Shown: piece by piece, positions 14,623-19,793 of the stretch
How positions within the stretch are numbered: position 1 is the first letter of the stretch
Layout of the letters: every line of letters begins with the position of its first letter
IMG/VR virus record: IMGVR_UViG_3300020205_001010
Coordinates: 1 to 26,664 of that record
Strand: one strand, 5' to 3'
Length of the DNA: 26,664 nt
From: a virus
Notes under the pieces: model-generated
The model's database searches: none
What the model was told of the DNA's origin: nothing
The model's input: the letters and a program-made list of their open reading frames with translations, nothing else
Made by a program: the position numbers and the translations under genes

Positions 14623-14933
14623 TATAGTAGTTGTTTTGATTTATACATATTCCAAAGTTCAATATCAATTCTTTCAGAAGCCACGTCGCTTTCGCTTTTA
14701 TAATAGTAAGTGTCTTTTATTTGATTGATACATTTATAGTGATTGTCGAAAACTACATTCATAAATTCAACGCACTGGTCTTGTTCGAAACTTTTAGCGT
14801 ATTCTTTATATTGTTGAAGGTCTTTAATTACTTCCTGTAAAGTAATGTCGCCTTTCTCAAGGCTTGTTAAACGGCTTTCAATCTCATTTGAAAACCATTC
14901 AACAGGCGACTTACTATTCCATTGTTTGTACAT
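14622..14933 (-). CDS. Helical protein, unknown function
   Basis: The 103-residue protein is largely helical: WFSNEIESRLTSLEKGDITL, VIKDLQQYKEYAKSFEQDQ, FMNVVFDNHYKCINQIKDTY. The first part (SPVEWFSNEIESRL) resembles small early phage proteins that appear in many genomes without assigned roles. The stop and the next ATG share one base. It lies two positions from the leftward promoter and so is expected to be early. Confidence 0.7.
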   Translation of the reverse strand: MYKQWNSKSPVEWFSNEIESRLTSLEKGDITLQEVIKDLQQYKEYAKSFEQDQCVEFMNVVFDNHYKCINQIKDTYYYKSESDVASERIDIELWNMYKSKQLL

Positions 14934-14934
14934 A

Positions 14935-15114
14935 TTATTTAGATTTAGTGTTGCAAACTACTTCAGTAGCCCAAGTGTAAAGAATTGCTACTTTGTTTTC
15001 GTTCCACTCTTGCGCTGTGATTCCAACTTGCTTTGCGATGTTTGCGCAGTTGTTACGAAATTCTACTGAGTTGATTAGTGCGTTGATTTCTGCTGTGATT
15101 GTTTGTGTGTTCAT
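14935..15114 (-). CDS. First small gene of the leftward operon
   Basis: The 59-residue ORF (MNTQTITAEINALINSVEFR, then ANIAKQVGITAQEWNENKVA, ending VCNTKSK) is the first gene after the leftward promoter at 15150-15183. The central AKQVGITAQEWNENK looks like a small helix-turn-helix, but this is only suggestive. Its leader has the A-rich aaagataaacaaa before ATG. Function unknown; the position suggests very early expression. Confidence 0.65.
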   Translation of the reverse strand: MNTQTITAEINALINSVEFRNNCANIAKQVGITAQEWNENKVAILYTWATEVVCNTKSK

Positions 15115-15149
15115 TTTGTTTATCTTTGGTGTTGTTGTTAATTGTTTTA

Positions 15150-15183
15150 CAAATATATGCTAAACTTTTAGATACACAACAAA
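15150..15183 (-). promoter_or_regulatory. Leftward promoter of the early/replication operon
   Basis: On the minus strand TTTGTTG (15183-15177) is followed after 19 bases by TATATTTG (15157-15150), an exact fit to the Bacteroidota TTTG/TTG and TAnnTTTG boxes. The first gene starts 36 bases after the -7 box, with a short A-rich leader. Everything from 15114 to 7996 can be read from here. An identical box pair and spacing recur at 17218-17251. Confidence 0.85.
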
Positions 15184-15224
15184 AAAATGAAAATAAATTG
15201 AAAATAATTTATAACTGATTGAAA

Positions 15225-15629
15225 ATGAACGTGAAAACTTTTAAGAAATCTTATAAAAAAAGTGTACCGAAGCGTAAAATCGCACCCGAAAGCGAAGCGA
15301 ACCAACAAGAGATCGTGATAAAATATCTTCGTTTAGCATATCCTCACGTTCTTTATTGCGCTTCCGCAGGTGGAATGAGGACAAGTTACCTTCAAGCAAT
15401 CAAGATGAAGCGTACCGGTTATGTCAAAGGCTTTCCAGACCTATTCATATACGAACCGAATCAAGACTATCATGGTCTTGCTATTGAAATGAAGAAAGAG
15501 AAAGGCGGTGTTGCATCACCCGAACAAAAGTCATGGCAGGAACAATTGAGAAACAGGGGATATGCTTCGTATATTTGTAAAGGTAGCGAGGAAGCAATTA
15601 AGATAATAGACGAATACTTTAATGGGTGA
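15225..15629 (+). CDS. VRR-NUC domain nuclease
   Basis: The protein has the signature of the VRR-NUC family of PD-(D/E)XK nucleases. It shows an EANQQEIVIKYLRLAYPHVL N-terminal helix, a VKGFPDLFI strand with the catalytic Asp, an AIEMKKEKGG strand with the Glu-x-Lys pair, and SPEQKSWQEQLRNRGYASYI. These enzymes cut DNA flaps or Holliday-like joints in phage replication or recombination. The ATG at 15225 (134 residues) is preferred over a TTG two codons upstream. A basic N-terminal extension (KTFKKSYKKSVPKRK) may bind DNA. It is the first gene of a rightward cluster, whose promoter I cannot place with confidence. Confidence 0.88.
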   Translation: MNVKTFKKSYKKSVPKRKIAPESEANQQEIVIKYLRLAYPHVLYCASAGGMRTSYLQAIKMKRTGYVKGFPDLFIYEPNQDYHGLAIEMKKEKGGVASPEQKSWQEQLRNRGYASYICKGSEEAIKIIDEYFNG

Positions 15630-16129
15630 CACTTGAGAACTACATAGAAGGACACTATAAGCATTTCAAAGAACTTGCTTACAGCATCGCGCGTAAAGAA
15701 CCATTCTACGAGGATCTCTTGCACGACTCTTTGCTTTCTATGTTTGGTTCAAAGCATATCGAGAATCTAATTGACACAGGCGACTTCGAATTCTATCTTA
15801 TCCGCGTAATGTATCTTTCCGTTAATTCACCACGTTCGCCTTTCTACAAACAAACAATCGCTTGGAACAGAAACCGACGGGACTTCAAAGACTACGCTCA
15901 CGAAGTTGACAAGACGTGGTTAGGCGCACGAATGACAAACGAACAACTCGATATTCTTATAAGTAGGTTGAGCGAGTTTGAACGGTTAATCTTTCAGGAA
16001 TACATTCTCGAAGATTTTACCTACCGCGAACTATCCAAACAGACGGGAATACCTGTTACCTTCCTTTACCGAACAATAGATAATATCAAACAAAAAATAA
16101 GAGCCAATGTTATTCGCAAAACATCATGA
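15626..16129 (+). CDS. Sigma-factor-like (ECF-type) regulator
   Basis: The 167-residue protein starts at GTG 15626, sharing GTGA with the nuclease stop. The N-terminal region (LAYSIARKEPFYEDLLHDSLLS) fits sigma region 2 helix pairs (ED..HD). The C-terminal part, LSEFERLIFQEYILEDFTYR then ELSKQTGIPVTFLYRTIDNI, is a region 4 helix-turn-helix at about residues 116-155. Such phage proteins redirect host RNA polymerase to late promoters or act as DNA-binding regulators. The middle is longer and more polar than in typical ECF factors. Sigma-like is well supported; sigma activity is not shown. Confidence 0.75.
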   Translation: MTLENYIEGHYKHFKELAYSIARKEPFYEDLLHDSLLSMFGSKHIENLIDTGDFEFYLIRVMYLSVNSPRSPFYKQTIAWNRNRRDFKDYAHEVDKTWLGARMTNEQLDILISRLSEFERLIFQEYILEDFTYRELSKQTGIPVTFLYRTIDNIKQKIRANVIRKTS

Positions 16130-16544
16130 GTACAAAAGACGCTTAGACATTTGTCGAGCGTGTAAATTCTTCGAACCTTCAACGCAGTCATGTGGAACTT
16201 TAATAGTAGGTGACGAAGTAGAAACCGAAGTCCTATTCCGTCGCAAATCAATTAAGTTGTGTGGTTGCGTTATGCCGGTAAAAGCAAAACTCGCGTTCGC
16301 TTCCTGTCCAGCGTCAAAATGGGACGGTGTTCTTTCAGTTGAGGAACAAATAGAGTTCAAACGTTTTCTTCTTGATATGAAGGCGAAGGGACGTTTAGAG
16401 CAAAATGATATGCTTCGCTTCTATTCGTTCAAGGATAAAGCCACAGGAGCGTTCAACGAGCGTTCAACGTGTCCGCCTTGCGTGAAGAAAGACATCAATA
16501 GCTTTCTTGAATCGATGAAGGACGTTGACGTCAGCATTGATTAA
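16107..16544 (+). CDS. Cysteine-rich, probably zinc-binding protein
   Basis: The 145-residue protein carries eight cysteines in an ordered pattern: DICRACKFF (Cys16, Cys19), SCG (Cys29), LCGC (Cys52, Cys54), SCP (Cys67), and a late TCPPC (Cys122, Cys125). The first six are typical of a zinc- or iron-sulfur-holding module often seen next to phage regulatory genes; the C-terminal pair stands apart after a charged helix (FKRFLLDMKAKGRLEQ). It overlaps the sigma-like gene by 23 bases and meets the convergent small gene at 16541-16544. It may partner the sigma-like protein, a link suggested only by position. Confidence 0.7.
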   Translation: MLFAKHHEYKRRLDICRACKFFEPSTQSCGTLIVGDEVETEVLFRRKSIKLCGCVMPVKAKLAFASCPASKWDGVLSVEEQIEFKRFLLDMKAKGRLEQNDMLRFYSFKDKATGAFNERSTCPPCVKKDINSFLESMKDVDVSID

Positions 16545-16768
16545 AGATGCAAGTGAAAGTCTTGTAAACTCAATACGTCCCCTCTGAGGTTGTTATTGAC
16601 GTCGTGCCAACGCATACCACTCAAAAAGAAATCAACTGTCTTATTCGGTGTAAAAACGCGAAAGTGACCATGTTGGAAATGATGCCATGTAATAACATTG
16701 TTTGTCTTGTAATTAGTAAGCAATTGAATGAACATGTCTTGCTTTGCTTTCTTGTTTATTTTACTCAT
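16541..16768 (-). CDS. Small protein downstream of the structured non-coding region
   Basis: The 75-residue protein begins MSKINKKAKQDMFIQLLTNY and continues VITWHHFQHGHFRVFTPNKT, VDFFLSGMRWHDVNNNLRGD. The FRVF.PNKTVDFFLSG..WHD pattern resembles small phage proteins of unknown role with a short beta-hairpin fold. It is the only leftward gene in this neighbourhood and lies about 450 bases from the leftward promoter at 17218. The intervening RNA is therefore either its leader or a separate RNA. It overlaps the convergent Cys-rich gene by 4 bases. Confidence 0.7.
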   Translation of the reverse strand: MSKINKKAKQDMFIQLLTNYKTNNVITWHHFQHGHFRVFTPNKTVDFFLSGMRWHDVNNNLRGDVLSLQDFHLHL

Positions 16769-17217
16769 ATATTTTAGTTATGGACATAGAAAGGTTTATG
16801 GGTGAAAAGACATTAAACTCGCATTTATGCCTTATCATTAATCCTTTTAACTACTACTTAATAGTGTTTAGTAGTTACTCATAATTCAGAAGATCCTGCA
16901 TGGGTTACAGGCAATCAGTTAACTATGTCTAGTTTCACCCCCAAGTTCCACCTCTGGATTGCTTGGATTATTTATAACTGTTGTTACTGGTTAATTGTAT
17001 AATCTCAAAAATGATACTCAATGTCATTTCCTACCACTACAAATAACCTTCCTTCTAATTATCACGTTCATTCACCAACTTCACACTTCGTTGGTATGGG
17101 TTGAATGTGGACAAGACCATTCCTCACTTATCTAAAAAGAAGTTGCCCCGCACACCGTACTCGTTAACTTAATAACAGCACAATGCTTGGGGCAATGCTT
17201 TGAGATTAACGAGTATT
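16769..17217 (-). ncRNA. Candidate structured non-coding RNA or long structured leader
   Basis: These 449 bases have no credible protein gene but are rich in complementary pairs. They include the pseudoknot at 17143-17215 (separate entry), a nested stem with CATTCA and CCAAC (17069-17079) pairing with GTTGG (17090-17094) and TGAATG (17102-17107), a long-range GCAATC/GATTGC pair (16911-16916 with 16957-16962), and a 9-bp perfect hairpin TAACTACTA/TAGTAGTTA (16848-16856 with 16869-16877, 12-base loop). A leftward promoter at 17218-17251 would start RNA within a few bases of the pseudoknot arm. I do not recognise tmRNA, tRNA, 6S or a group I/II intron core. The 3' end is unknown; no clear terminator is visible. 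Confidence 0.6.
17143..17215 (-). other. Predicted H-type RNA pseudoknot at the 5' end of the leftward RNA
   Basis: On the minus strand, TACTCGTTAA (17215-17206) pairs perfectly with TTAACGAGTA (17167-17158), 10 bp. Between these arms, TTGCCCC (17195-17189) pairs perfectly with GGGGCAA (17149-17143), 7 bp. The order a-b-a'-b' is the crossing arrangement of a pseudoknot. The connecting bases hold an AGCA-TTG-TGCT mini-hairpin. The G-C content of the second stem stands out in AT-rich surroundings. Confidence 0.65.
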
Positions 17218-17251
17218 CAAATATAAAAAACAATCATCTTGTTTCAACAAA
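17218..17251 (-). promoter_or_regulatory. Leftward promoter of the structured RNA
   Basis: On the minus strand TTTGTTG (17251-17245), 19 bases, then TATATTTG (17225-17218). Boxes and spacing are the same as in the early-operon promoter at 15150-15183. Expected transcription start is about 17212-17214, at the 5' arm of the pseudoknot. It is back to back with the methyltransferase promoter. Confidence 0.8.
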
Positions 17252-17264
17252 TAGATTTCAACAA
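17242..17264. repeat. Direct repeat TTTCAACAA in the divergent promoter region
   Basis: TTTCAACAA occurs at 17242-17250 and again at 17256-17264, start to start 14 bases. The first copy overlaps the leftward -33 box and the second lies just upstream of the rightward one, so a protein bound here could control both. This may be chance in AT-rich DNA. Confidence 0.4.
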
Positions 17265-17267
17265 CTA

Positions 17268-17298
17268 TTGAATGTTAATAATTAATTTCGTATATTTA
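17268..17298 (+). promoter_or_regulatory. Rightward promoter of the methyltransferase gene
   Basis: TTG (17268-17270), 20 bases, then TATATTTA (17291-17298), one base off the TAnnTTTG box. The ATG at 17303 starts only 5 bases after the -7 box, so the mRNA is probably leaderless. The palindrome AGCATATGCT (17298-17307) covers the start codon and could be an operator. Confidence 0.6.
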
Positions 17299-17302
17299 GC
17301 AT

Positions 17303-17923
17303 ATGCTTACAATTACAAACGAAGATAACATGGACTTAATGTCAAGGTATCCAGATAAACACTTCGACCTTGCAATAGTTGACCCGCCGTATGGTATAAA
17401 TGTAAACGTTTCAATTGGACGAAGAAAAGGAGATAAAAAAAGTACTTATCATAAATTTGCAGGAAACGATTGTTGTATTCCTTCAAAAGATTACTTCAAT
17501 GAATTATTTCGTGTTTCTAAAAATCAAATAATTTGGGGTGGTAATTATATGACTGAATACTTAAAACCTTCTTCGTGTTGGCTTTTATGGGACAAAGGTT
17601 TTTCTGAAGATGTTACTTTTGCTCAATTAGAACTTGCGTGGACTTCATTTAATTCAAGTGCGAAAAAATTTGATAAACACCCAAGTCAGCAAAATAGAAT
17701 ACACCCAACACAAAAACCCGTAGCCCTTTACAAATGGCTTTTAGAAAAATACGCTCAACAAGGCGACAAGATACTCGACACCCACTTAGGTAGTGGCTCA
17801 ATAGCGATAGCGTGCCACGATTACAACTTTGATTTAACAGCCTGTGAACTTGACAAAGAATACTTCGACAAAGCAATGCAACGAATAAACAACCACACCG
17901 CACAAATAAAAATGTTTCAATGA
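17303..17923 (+). CDS. DNA adenine methyltransferase (N6-A, beta-type order)
   Basis: The 206-residue enzyme transfers a methyl group from S-adenosylmethionine to adenine in DNA. Motif IV, DPPYGIN (Asp27-Tyr30), comes first. A putative target-recognition part is short and includes IIWGGNYM. HPTQKP (134-139) is motif X-like, and motif I is LDTHLGSGS (158-166), with CELDKEYF (181-188) as the acidic motif II. DPPY before motif I is the beta-class order. No cognate restriction gene is adjacent, so it is probably an orphan phage enzyme that protects DNA or marks it. Target sequence cannot be read. It overlaps the next gene by 4 bases (ATGA). Confidence 0.92.
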   Translation: MLTITNEDNMDLMSRYPDKHFDLAIVDPPYGINVNVSIGRRKGDKKSTYHKFAGNDCCIPSKDYFNELFRVSKNQIIWGGNYMTEYLKPSSCWLLWDKGFSEDVTFAQLELAWTSFNSSAKKFDKHPSQQNRIHPTQKPVALYKWLLEKYAQQGDKILDTHLGSGSIAIACHDYNFDLTACELDKEYFDKAMQRINNHTAQIKMFQ

Positions 17924-18273
17924 TTATCATTCCCGCTCAACTCGAAGCCGTTACTACGCGAAAGGACAAAACGTTAAAGTTGACCTTTGGAACGAATGAG
18001 TTAACACCTAACCAAGCGAGTGAACTATTTACAATAGCTAATCAGTTTGGATATCTTGCTTTCAAAGACGAAGATTTTAAGCGCGAAGAACTGGAAGTGG
18101 TAGAAAGCCTCAAATCAGAGTTAGAAGATACGTTAAAAAAGCCCTCACAACGTTTACGAGGTGTTATGTTCCGTTGCTTCGAGTTAGACAACGAAGGGTT
18201 CAACACGTTCTCAAAATACTACGACAGTAAAATGGAACAAGTTATTAACCACTTCAAGGGTAAACTGACATAG
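17920..18273 (+). CDS. Phage protein of unknown function
   Basis: The 117-residue protein has a KTLKLTFGTNELTPNQASEL beginning, a charged helical middle (FKDEDFKREELEVVESLKSE) and PSQRLRGVMFRCFELDNEGF near the end. The RLRGVMF..FEL and FNTFSKYYDSKMEQVINHFK parts resemble a small family I have seen next to DNA-metabolism genes in Bacteroidota phages. The family may be recombination-related, but I do not know its function. Start ATG at 17920 overlaps the methyltransferase stop. Confidence 0.75.
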   Translation: MIIIPAQLEAVTTRKDKTLKLTFGTNELTPNQASELFTIANQFGYLAFKDEDFKREELEVVESLKSELEDTLKKPSQRLRGVMFRCFELDNEGFNTFSKYYDSKMEQVINHFKGKLT

Positions 18274-18316
18274 TTTTTATATTTACATTTTAGTAAACAT
18301 CAAAAGTTTAGAAAAA

Positions 18317-18586
18317 ATGGGGTTACCAAAAGGCAAAACAAATAATCCAAAAGGCAGACCTGTTGGTTCACAAAACGAACGGACAATAATGTGGCAACAA
18401 CTCGGTGAGTACGTTGTAACGCAAGGAGCTGAACGTGCAATGACTGTCTTGCACTCAATGGACGACGAGGACTATTTGCACAACTATCTCATGATGCTTG
18501 AATACTTCAAACCTAAACAGGCGAGAACGGTTCACGCTGGAGATAGCGACGCACCGGTACAAATAATAATCAATGACAAATTATAA
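18317..18586 (+). CDS. Small DNA-packaging candidate (possible terminase small subunit)
   Basis: The 89-residue protein has a Gly/Pro/Lys/Arg-rich N-terminal tail (LPKGKTNNPKGRPVGSQNE), then helices WQQLGEYVVTQGAERAMTVL and EDYLHNYLMMLEYFKPKQA, and a short C-terminal strand. A PKGRP tail with a short helical domain is common in small terminase-type proteins of Bacteroidota phages. Its own promoter is not obvious; TATATTTA at 18278 lacks a TTG at the right distance. It is on the opposite strand to terL and about 9 kb away, so the assignment is tentative. A DNA-binding regulatory role is possible. Confidence 0.65.
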   Translation: MGLPKGKTNNPKGRPVGSQNERTIMWQQLGEYVVTQGAERAMTVLHSMDDEDYLHNYLMMLEYFKPKQARTVHAGDSDAPVQIIINDKL

Positions 18587-18609
18587 ACCTTAATTCGACA
18601 AATTACCGA

Positions 18610-18855
18610 ATGAGTACCGCAACATTGACATTTGACCTAAGCGACGGCGACGATCGTTTCGAATTTAACCGCATCACGAAGGCGCGTGATATGGCAATGG
18701 CTCTTTGGGAACTCGACATGAACGGATACAGGAAGTTCACAAAGTACAACGAACGACAAGAAGAAGCGTATCAAGAAGGCATTGAAGAAGTCTTTAAATA
18801 CATTCGTGAACTACTTGACGAACATCAAATTAACGTCGAAGATTTAATCGTATAA
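18610..18855 (+). CDS. Small acidic protein, unknown function
   Basis: The 81-residue protein shows STATLTFDLSDGDDRFEFNR, ITKARDMAMALWELDMNGYR and EEVFKYIRELLDEHQINVED. A beta strand followed by two helices with ALWELD is a recurrent small phage protein of unknown role in DNA-metabolism regions. It follows the packaging candidate and precedes another small gene by 3 bases. Confidence 0.75.
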   Translation: MSTATLTFDLSDGDDRFEFNRITKARDMAMALWELDMNGYRKFTKYNERQEEAYQEGIEEVFKYIRELLDEHQINVEDLIV

Positions 18856-18858
18856 CAA

Positions 18859-19014
18859 ATGAGCGAAAACAAATTGAATTTCTTGCGGTCACAGATTGCA
18901 ATGTTTCATCCAGAGTGGACGAAAGAACAAATTGAAATGGAAGCTATCAGAATTAACGAAGAAGCAAACACAATCGACGACGACGATGAAGGTTGTCTTT
19001 ATTGCGGATCTTAA
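18859..19014 (+). CDS. Small acidic protein with CxxC end
   Basis: The 51-residue ORF (MSENKLNFLRSQIAMFHPEW, then TKEQIEMEAIRINEEANTID) ends in a run of aspartates and CLYCGS. The amphipathic helix pair and the terminal CxxC suggest a small adaptor. It fills the gap between the 81-residue protein and the tail assembly chaperone and is too short for automatic ORF lists. Confidence 0.65.
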   Translation: MSENKLNFLRSQIAMFHPEWTKEQIEMEAIRINEEANTIDDDDEGCLYCGS

Positions 19015-19032
19015 ACGAATAAATACGAATAT

Positions 19033-19617
19033 ATGAGTATCAAAGTAAGTATACCTGCTGACTATTCTTCAATCAGCGTCAAGCAATATGTTGACTACCA
19101 CGCAGCAAAGAACGACATCGACAAGTTGGTTAGCATTAGTAACCTACCGAAAAGCAAAGCGGAACAAATTCCCTTCCAACACTTGCCTACATTAATTGCA
19201 GCGTTTGAAGATACACTTGTAAACGAGAGCGCGAAGTTCTTCGAGATAATCACAATCAAAGACAAGGACTTTGGTTTTATTCCCGACCTTTATTCTATCT
19301 CAATGGGCGAGTACGCGGACATTTCAACATGGGCTGCCGATGTCAACGCAAACATGGTGAAGATAATGGGAACGCTTTACCGCCCCATTGACAAACGCGT
19401 GGGTACTAAGTACACGATAGTACCTCATAACAAAGCTTCACGCGAACAAGTTCAGGACTACGTTGAGCAAATGACACTCGAACAATTCAACGGTGCGCTG
19501 CTTTTTTTTTCGACTTTGCTCAGAGAACTAAGCAACACTTCGCTCGATTATTTGGAGAACGAGGTGCAGAAGTTGACGAAGGAATTGACGGAGGAATTGA
19601 AGACAGAGAAGGACTAA
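19033..19617 (+). CDS. Tail assembly chaperone (unshifted product, gpG-like)
   Basis: The 194-residue protein has an alpha/beta N-terminal part (SVKQYVDYHAAKNDIDKLVS, DFGFIPDLYSISMGEYADI), a MVKIMGTLYRPIDKR segment and a C-terminal helical tail (LENEVQKLTKELTEELKTEK). Place and architecture fit the first of the paired tail assembly chaperones of siphoviruses, which normally wrap the tape measure protein. A run of nine T near the 3' end allows a -1 shift into an extension with a conserved GWYHLF...GRDITKLD pattern. The start is ATG at 19033 behind aaatacgaat. No tape measure follows in this window. Confidence 0.75.
   Translation: MSIKVSIPADYSSISVKQYVDYHAAKNDIDKLVSISNLPKSKAEQIPFQHLPTLIAAFEDTLVNESAKFFEIITIKDKDFGFIPDLYSISMGEYADISTWAADVNANMVKIMGTLYRPIDKRVGTKYTIVPHNKASREQVQDYVEQMTLEQFNGALLFFSTLLRELSNTSLDYLENEVQKLTKELTEELKTEKD
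19502..19510 (+). promoter_or_regulatory. Candidate -1 programmed frameshift site (T9 run)
   Basis: C followed by nine T, read in the chaperone frame as ctt ttt ttt tcg. The heptamer T TTT TTT is a classical slippery sequence (X XXY YYZ). In the -1 frame there is no stop from 19509 to 19791, whereas the unshifted frame stops at 19615-19617. I saw no obvious downstream hairpin, and none was computed. Confidence 0.65.
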
Positions 19618-19793
19618 ACCAAGTGCTTGGAAGATACGGTTGGTATCACCTTTTCATGGAAGCCTGCGGACGCGACATAACAAAGTTGGACGCAATTACG
19701 GAAAAATCAGCGTGGGAGATATTTACTTATATGACTTACCTAATAGACTACAATTATGTCGAACGTACAAAGCTACAACGCACTTATAGATAG
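19509..19793 (+). CDS. Frameshift extension of the tail assembly chaperone (gpGT-like)
   Basis: In the -1 frame, 94 codons are open between the T9 site and TAG at 19791. They include EDREGLNQVLGRYGWYHLFM, EACGRDITKLDAITEKSAWE and IFTYMTYLIDYN. The GWYHLF.E..GRDITKLD segment is a conserved pattern in Bacteroidota phages at exactly this place, and it has no start codon of its own that would make sense. The full fusion would be about 253 residues (159 from the first frame plus 94). It overlaps the fibre gene start by 38 bases. The T domain normally recruits tail tube subunits while the G domain binds the tape measure. Confidence 0.65.
   Translation, partial: FDFAQRTKQHFARLFGERGAEVDEGIDGGIEDREGLNQVLGRYGWYHLFMEACGRDITKLDAITEKSAWEIFTYMTYLIDYNYVERTKLQRTYR

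Noticed and set aside
15121-15224. Rightward promoter for the nuclease/sigma cluster
   Set aside because: TAAACTTT at 15161 lacks a TTG at proper spacing, and no TAnnTTTG box is found; left unassigned.
16780-16884. Short plus-strand ORF of 34 codons (starts MDIERFMGEK) inside the gene-free region
   Set aside because: It runs through the 9-bp hairpin, has no leader or promoter on that strand, and its composition looks like chance.
16769-17217. tmRNA, tRNA, 6S RNA, group I or II intron, retron RNA
   Set aside because: No tRNA-like acceptor or T-arm, no tag-peptide frame, no intron core sequences and no reverse transcriptase gene nearby.
18278-18285. TATATTTA upstream of the 89-residue packaging candidate
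   Set aside because: No TTG 19-21 bases upstream, so it is probably not a promoter.
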